From Pseudoscleropodium purum (Eukaryota; Streptophyta; Bryopsida; Hypnales; Brachytheciaceae), in assembly GCA_963969395.1 (NCBI GenBank), contig OZ017798.1:3844001-3908000 (forward strand): 64,000 nucleotides of DNA, in the 5' to 3' direction. Under the pieces are notes generated by a model. It searched no databases. It was not told where the DNA came from and saw only the letters and a list, made by a program, of their open reading frames with translations. The stretch's first letter is position 1; each line of letters opens with the position of its first letter. Below are positions 60,440 through 64,000 of the stretch, piece by piece. Made by a program: the position numbers and the translations under genes.

Positions 60440-63190
60440 AACATTTCCAAAAAAAAACAGCCTAATAATCACTGCTAAATGAGGATTAATGTAATTTATT
60501 TATTTATTTATTTTTTAAATGTAAACCCTAAACCCTATACCCTAATTACCCTAAACCTTTTCTTTTCTCCCCTAAATTGTTTTACGAATGAGGGGAATGT
60601 GGTTAAGTTGAATATGTTTGGATTATTTATTCATATTATCCTTCTAAATAGGTTTTGAGAAGATTTGAAGATGGTAGGGATTTTTTTAAAGTTCATTAGG
60701 AAATCAAATGTTTTGCAGAAATAGTCAATTCTTTTTCATCGTAAGCAAATGAAATTTTTTAAAAAGGCCCCAATACATAATTAGAATAATAGTTTAATGG
60801 ATTTCAACCTCATAATATTTAATGAAAGGTTGTGATTTCTAATTAGAAGTGCATCACAATCTTCAAATGAACATCGAGTCTTTCATATTTTTTAATGAAA
60901 TTTTGATTAGATTTGAAAACAAAGAAAAAGAATCAATGTTTTAACTTTCAAATCATATATGGCTATATTTTTCCTTAAAAACATAGAAAAATTCGTTACT
61001 TGAGTTGGTTGAGTAGAATACATTATACACTTATACATGTGCTATATTTATTTTGAAAGGTAATTTCTATATTCTTATTTCAGATGTTTTTAAATATTAA
61101 TTTAAAAAAAGAGGGTTCATTGTTTAAAGATCTAAAAAATTGACAAACATAATTTCTATTATAAATAGGAATTGAATTCAGAATTCGAATTTTGAAATGA
61201 TTCAAATGAACAAGATATTGATTATAAAATATTTCTTCGTTTGAGTTTTCAAAATGAATTCACGAAACAATTGCAAACTTTTGAACTTAGGTATATGATA
61301 TTGTTTTCAGTTTGTACTTTGTAGAGTATAATACTTCAATTTTAATCCTAAATAAATGAAAAACTCTACATAAATGAAATGTTTCTATGTATTTAAGATT
61401 TCTACCAATTACTATGATAGATTGCACAAAGATTTCTACCAATTACTATGATAATTAAATACATTGTTACATTTCATAAAATATTCTACATAGAAAGAAA
61501 AAATCATTTTAGTTTTCAATCATGATAAACAATGTCTTCTACTCTTTCTGTTATATGTTCATTTTGTATAACGTGTACATTGTACAATCTTTGAGAGCAG
61601 GGTAGTTCATTTTTGACTCTCATTGAAATAGAAAATATATTTGTGTTTGGATTTTGAAATCATTATGTATTCTACGGTCTTGCAAGAATGCATTTTGCTC
61701 CTTCCTTTGAATCCTTTTGATATTTTTTTTTTCCTTTGCTTTCTCGTAGGGCTCTTGTTCTCTTGTTCTCTTCATTTGACCAGCCTATTTGGCTTGGCTC
61801 TTAGTTTTTTTTTTTGAATGCAATGGTTTATGCATATGTTATAAAAAATATATATTATTTATTTAAAATTAATATATTGATGAACAAACGCATAAAGGCA
61901 TTGAATGCTTTCACATTTAAAGTTATAAATCTATCATAAATCACTCTTGCAAATTTGAATGATTGAATCGAAAATTTGAAAATGTAATTACAAGAGCTTT
62001 CAATTCAATCAATTGCATAAATCATAAATGTTGAAATGCAACTCGTATGAGTTTAGCATCTATGAAGATTAATTCATGCCATCCACATGCAATTTTCCAA
62101 TTTAATAAAATGCAATTGAGTACTTCAATTTCTTTCCCTTCAATTCTCCAAGTAACATTCACTTCATATCTTTCTCTATTTGTTTATTTAATTTTTGGGA
62201 ACAAATGGAGAAACCATCTTTGTCTATATTTGCACATGCACTCTTATTTGATTGATGAAGAATATATTTATGAAATATATAATCATTGATTTGTTCATGT
62301 TGATTTATCTAATATATTTTATGTATGTATATATATTTATATATATATCATTAAAGGAGTATGGAAGACAAGATTGACAGATTGTGTTCAAATGTTGTTG
62401 ATTTTGAAATGATTTAATACTATATCATTTATAAGAATATTATAATAGTGTTATGTTATAATATTCCTAAAATAATTGCAACAAATATTAAAATACATGC
62501 TAAGTTAGGTTTGTTAGCCTACCAATTGTTCATTAATAGACATAATTGAATAGCCCCTTTAAATGAAACATTCAATATCTAATATCTTACAATCGAAATG
62601 GTAGATTTGTCTAAAAAGTTTTCCACATCTTTTCCAACTAATTTACTACAAGATCCTACAGTTACATATGCCCAAAAGTATTTTTCTTCCAAGACTTGGT
62701 ATTTGCACTACTAATGGCAGTTTTGAAGTGTTTTTAGTGAAAAGAACTTTAGGGGCTAAACATCTATATCGTTAGATTTTGAAAAAAGAACAATTTGCTT
62801 CATTGGGGATAACTATAAGTCCATGCTCTTTTTCGATAGCCAAAACACACTTGCAAGGACTTGGACATTTAGCGGTTTACTAAGTGATTAGACGTCAACT
62901 AATTCAATTTAATAGTAGAATTTTTATTCAACTACCTTCTTACAATTGCTTTATACACAATGCAACGTGAATATTTGGGTACTTATATTAAACGTCGCAA
63001 TCCTTTCGTGAATTTTTGCACATTTTAGCTCATATCTTTGTACAAAAATATCATTTACCAAGAATTCATAAATTTGGTCATAAAGGAAGGCTACCTTTTT
63101 TAATTTCAAATTTTACATTGAATGAATGAAAAGTTAGTTGCACTATACAGTGCCATGAAGACCTTTGTTTATTGTGCAAAATATGGACGT
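60440..63190. other. gene-free AT-rich spacer
   Basis: Short telomere-like CCCTAAACCCTA runs occur at about 60524-60556, without an array. A 23-bp block (GATTTCTACCAATTACTATG plus ATA) occurs twice, at 61397-61419 and 61431-61453. About 62625-62759 is a minus-strand relic of the long TTAA subfamily, ending CTTTAGGGGCTAA. No gene is supported. Confidence 0.6.
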
Positions 63191-63199
63191 CGAAGCGCT

Positions 63200-63530
63200 T
63201 CAGGGTGAAACCGCCCCGTCCGCCCTCATACCCATCTGCCCCATCCGCCCAGACCCCCGTCCGCCCAGACCCCGTCCGCCCCGATACCTGTCCGCCGTCC
63301 GCCCAGACCCCGTCCCGCCCGATACCTGTCCGCCGTCCGCCCTGTCCGCCCCGTTATGGCTGATGCGTCCGCCCCCTCGGACCGTCCGATCGGGCGGACA
63401 CCAGATTTGTCTACCCGTGGCCGCCCGATCGGGCGGACGGGGCTCTAGGGTTTCGGGGAGGCGGACGACCGATCCATCCGCCACCTCCGGCCCGTCCGAT
63501 GGGGCGGACGGGCCGTCCGCATTGTTACTT
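63200..63530. repeat. GC-rich GTCCGCC-motif tract
   Basis: GTCCGCCC, CAGACCCCGTC and CGATACCTGTCCGCC recur many times, partly as direct repeats of about 45 bp (63270-63350), and the motif appears inverted as GGGCGGAC further on. It resembles the tract at 60165-60410 in motif and in lying just upstream of an open frame. The left border shows CAGGGTGAAAC at about 63201, which may be a diverged hAT-type end; the other end would be outside the window. The overlapping frames here are by-products of stop-poor GC-rich repeats. Confidence 0.55.
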
Positions 63531-63711
63531 TTGCTTTGCCCCTTGTGAATGCAAGGTGGAGCGAAGAGCTTGGTGGTTCATCCTCCATTGGCTCTTTTCC
63601 GAGGCAAGGCAAGAGTGGTTTATTGGGGCCCCCTTGTTCCAATTTTTTTAACACTTGCGCGTGAATTCACATTTAAATTAGAAAATTTCATCTATATCAG
63701 TTTCATTTGTC

Positions 63712-64000
63712 ATGATGACGAAGGGGAAGAAGAAGGTTGCGAAGCTTAAACATGGAGAGGGACCATCAAACTTGGAGGTAGCTCGCCAAAGTCCTTCGGA
63801 GGAATGCAAAAAATTCATGATTGAGCGCATCGTTCAATTTTATGAATCGGAAACAACATTGTCTTTAGACAATAAGTACATCAGATATCAAAAGAAGTGC
63901 GTGTCTAAATTCAAGTTAGACATGACACAGATGTTGTTGGATGCATTGAATGTGGCAAAGTGGTATGACGAAATGCATAAAACGTACTTCACCAAATGTT
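63712..64000 (+). CDS. hypothetical protein, 5' part, open at the window end
   Basis: An ATG at 63712 opens a frame of 96 codons with no stop before the window ends. The peptide starts MMTKGKKKVAKLKHGEG and is basic at first, then mixed with charged helices (for example LDNKYIRYQKKCVSKFK and LLDALNVAKWYDEMHK). I do not recognise a family. The GC-rich GTCCGCC tract 180 bp upstream resembles the region before the hAT transposase, so this may be the first exon of another transposon gene; a host gene is equally possible on present evidence. Confidence 0.5.
   Translation, partial: MMTKGKKKVAKLKHGEGPSNLEVARQSPSEECKKFMIERIVQFYESETTLSLDNKYIRYQKKCVSKFKLDMTQMLLDALNVAKWYDEMHKTYFTKC

Noticed and set aside
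60170..60478. 102-codon Gly/Arg-rich frame
   Set aside because: Also a by-product of the GC-rich subterminal repeat of the hAT element.
60524..60556. CCCTAAACCCTA telomere-like runs
   Set aside because: Only a few degenerate units; too short to be an interstitial telomere array and not linked to a promoter that I can see.
63165..63548. Pro/Arg-rich frames in the GC-rich tract (both strands)
   Set aside because: Composition follows the GTCCGCC repeat; GC-rich repeats rarely contain stops, so openness carries little weight.
1..64000. CRISPR array, bacterial operon or viral insertion
   Set aside because: No direct repeats with regular spacers, no bacterial gene arrangement and no recognisable viral genes; introns and plant transposons throughout show plant nuclear DNA.
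1..64000. tRNA and rRNA genes
   Set aside because: I looked for T-loop (GGTTCRANNCC) and rRNA-like blocks by eye and found none convincing; a covariance-model scan would be decisive.

Overview
The window reads as nuclear DNA of a land plant that makes flagellated sperm. Cinnamate 4-hydroxylase and a GRF-interacting factor point to a land plant. Two ciliary genes, IFT80 and DRC11 (IQCA1), point to a lineage with motile male gametes: bryophyte, lycophyte, fern, cycad or Ginkgo. The spacer DNA is very AT-rich and full of decayed small DNA transposons, while the C4H and GIF exons are clearly more GC-rich. I cannot name the species; an AT-rich bryophyte would fit, but that is inference.

Layout. 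1-7.2 kb: gene-free AT-rich DNA with a foldback element, two TTAA-flanked terminal-inverted-repeat elements and a tandem array with an alternating two-unit order. 7.4-7.9 kb: a possible short gene or orphan first exon. 10.3-13.5 kb: an inverted-repeat element, then C4H (+, three exons, 517 aa). 14.4 kb: a miRNA-precursor-like hairpin. 17.7-18.7 kb: a telobox/TATA promoter followed by what looks like a polycistronic snoRNA cluster. 19-20 kb: more TTAA elements. 23.2-25.1 kb: GIF (+, four exons, 215 aa). 29.1-31.1 kb: a non-autonomous hAT element with a perfect 8-bp target duplication, another TTAA element and a CACTA-like MITE. 32.2-40.1 kb: IFT80 (-, 19 exons, about 797 aa). 45.7-52.2 kb: DRC11 (+, 19 exons, about 896 aa). 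54.9-60.4 kb: CACTA-like repeats interrupted by a full-length but dead hAT element. 63.2-64 kb: a second GC-rich repeat tract followed by an open reading frame that runs off the window.

IFT80 and DRC11 lie head to head with 5.7 kb between their start codons. Both serve the axoneme: IFT80 in the IFT-B train that builds it, DRC11 in the nexin-dynein regulatory complex that controls its beat. In a land plant both should matter only in spermatogenous cells. C4H belongs to phenylpropanoid synthesis and GIF to GRF-dependent growth control; they have no evident link to the ciliary pair.

The strongest unexpected signals are: (1) a family of terminal-inverted-repeat elements bounded by TTAA, the layout of piggyBac transposons, which are not generally known from plants; (2) the snoRNA cluster; (3) the hAT transposase, whose frame stays open over 3.4 kb apart from four stop codons that could each come from a C-to-T change at a plant methylation context; and (4) the ciliary gene pair, with a GC-AG intron and one exon junction that does not fit canonical splice sites.
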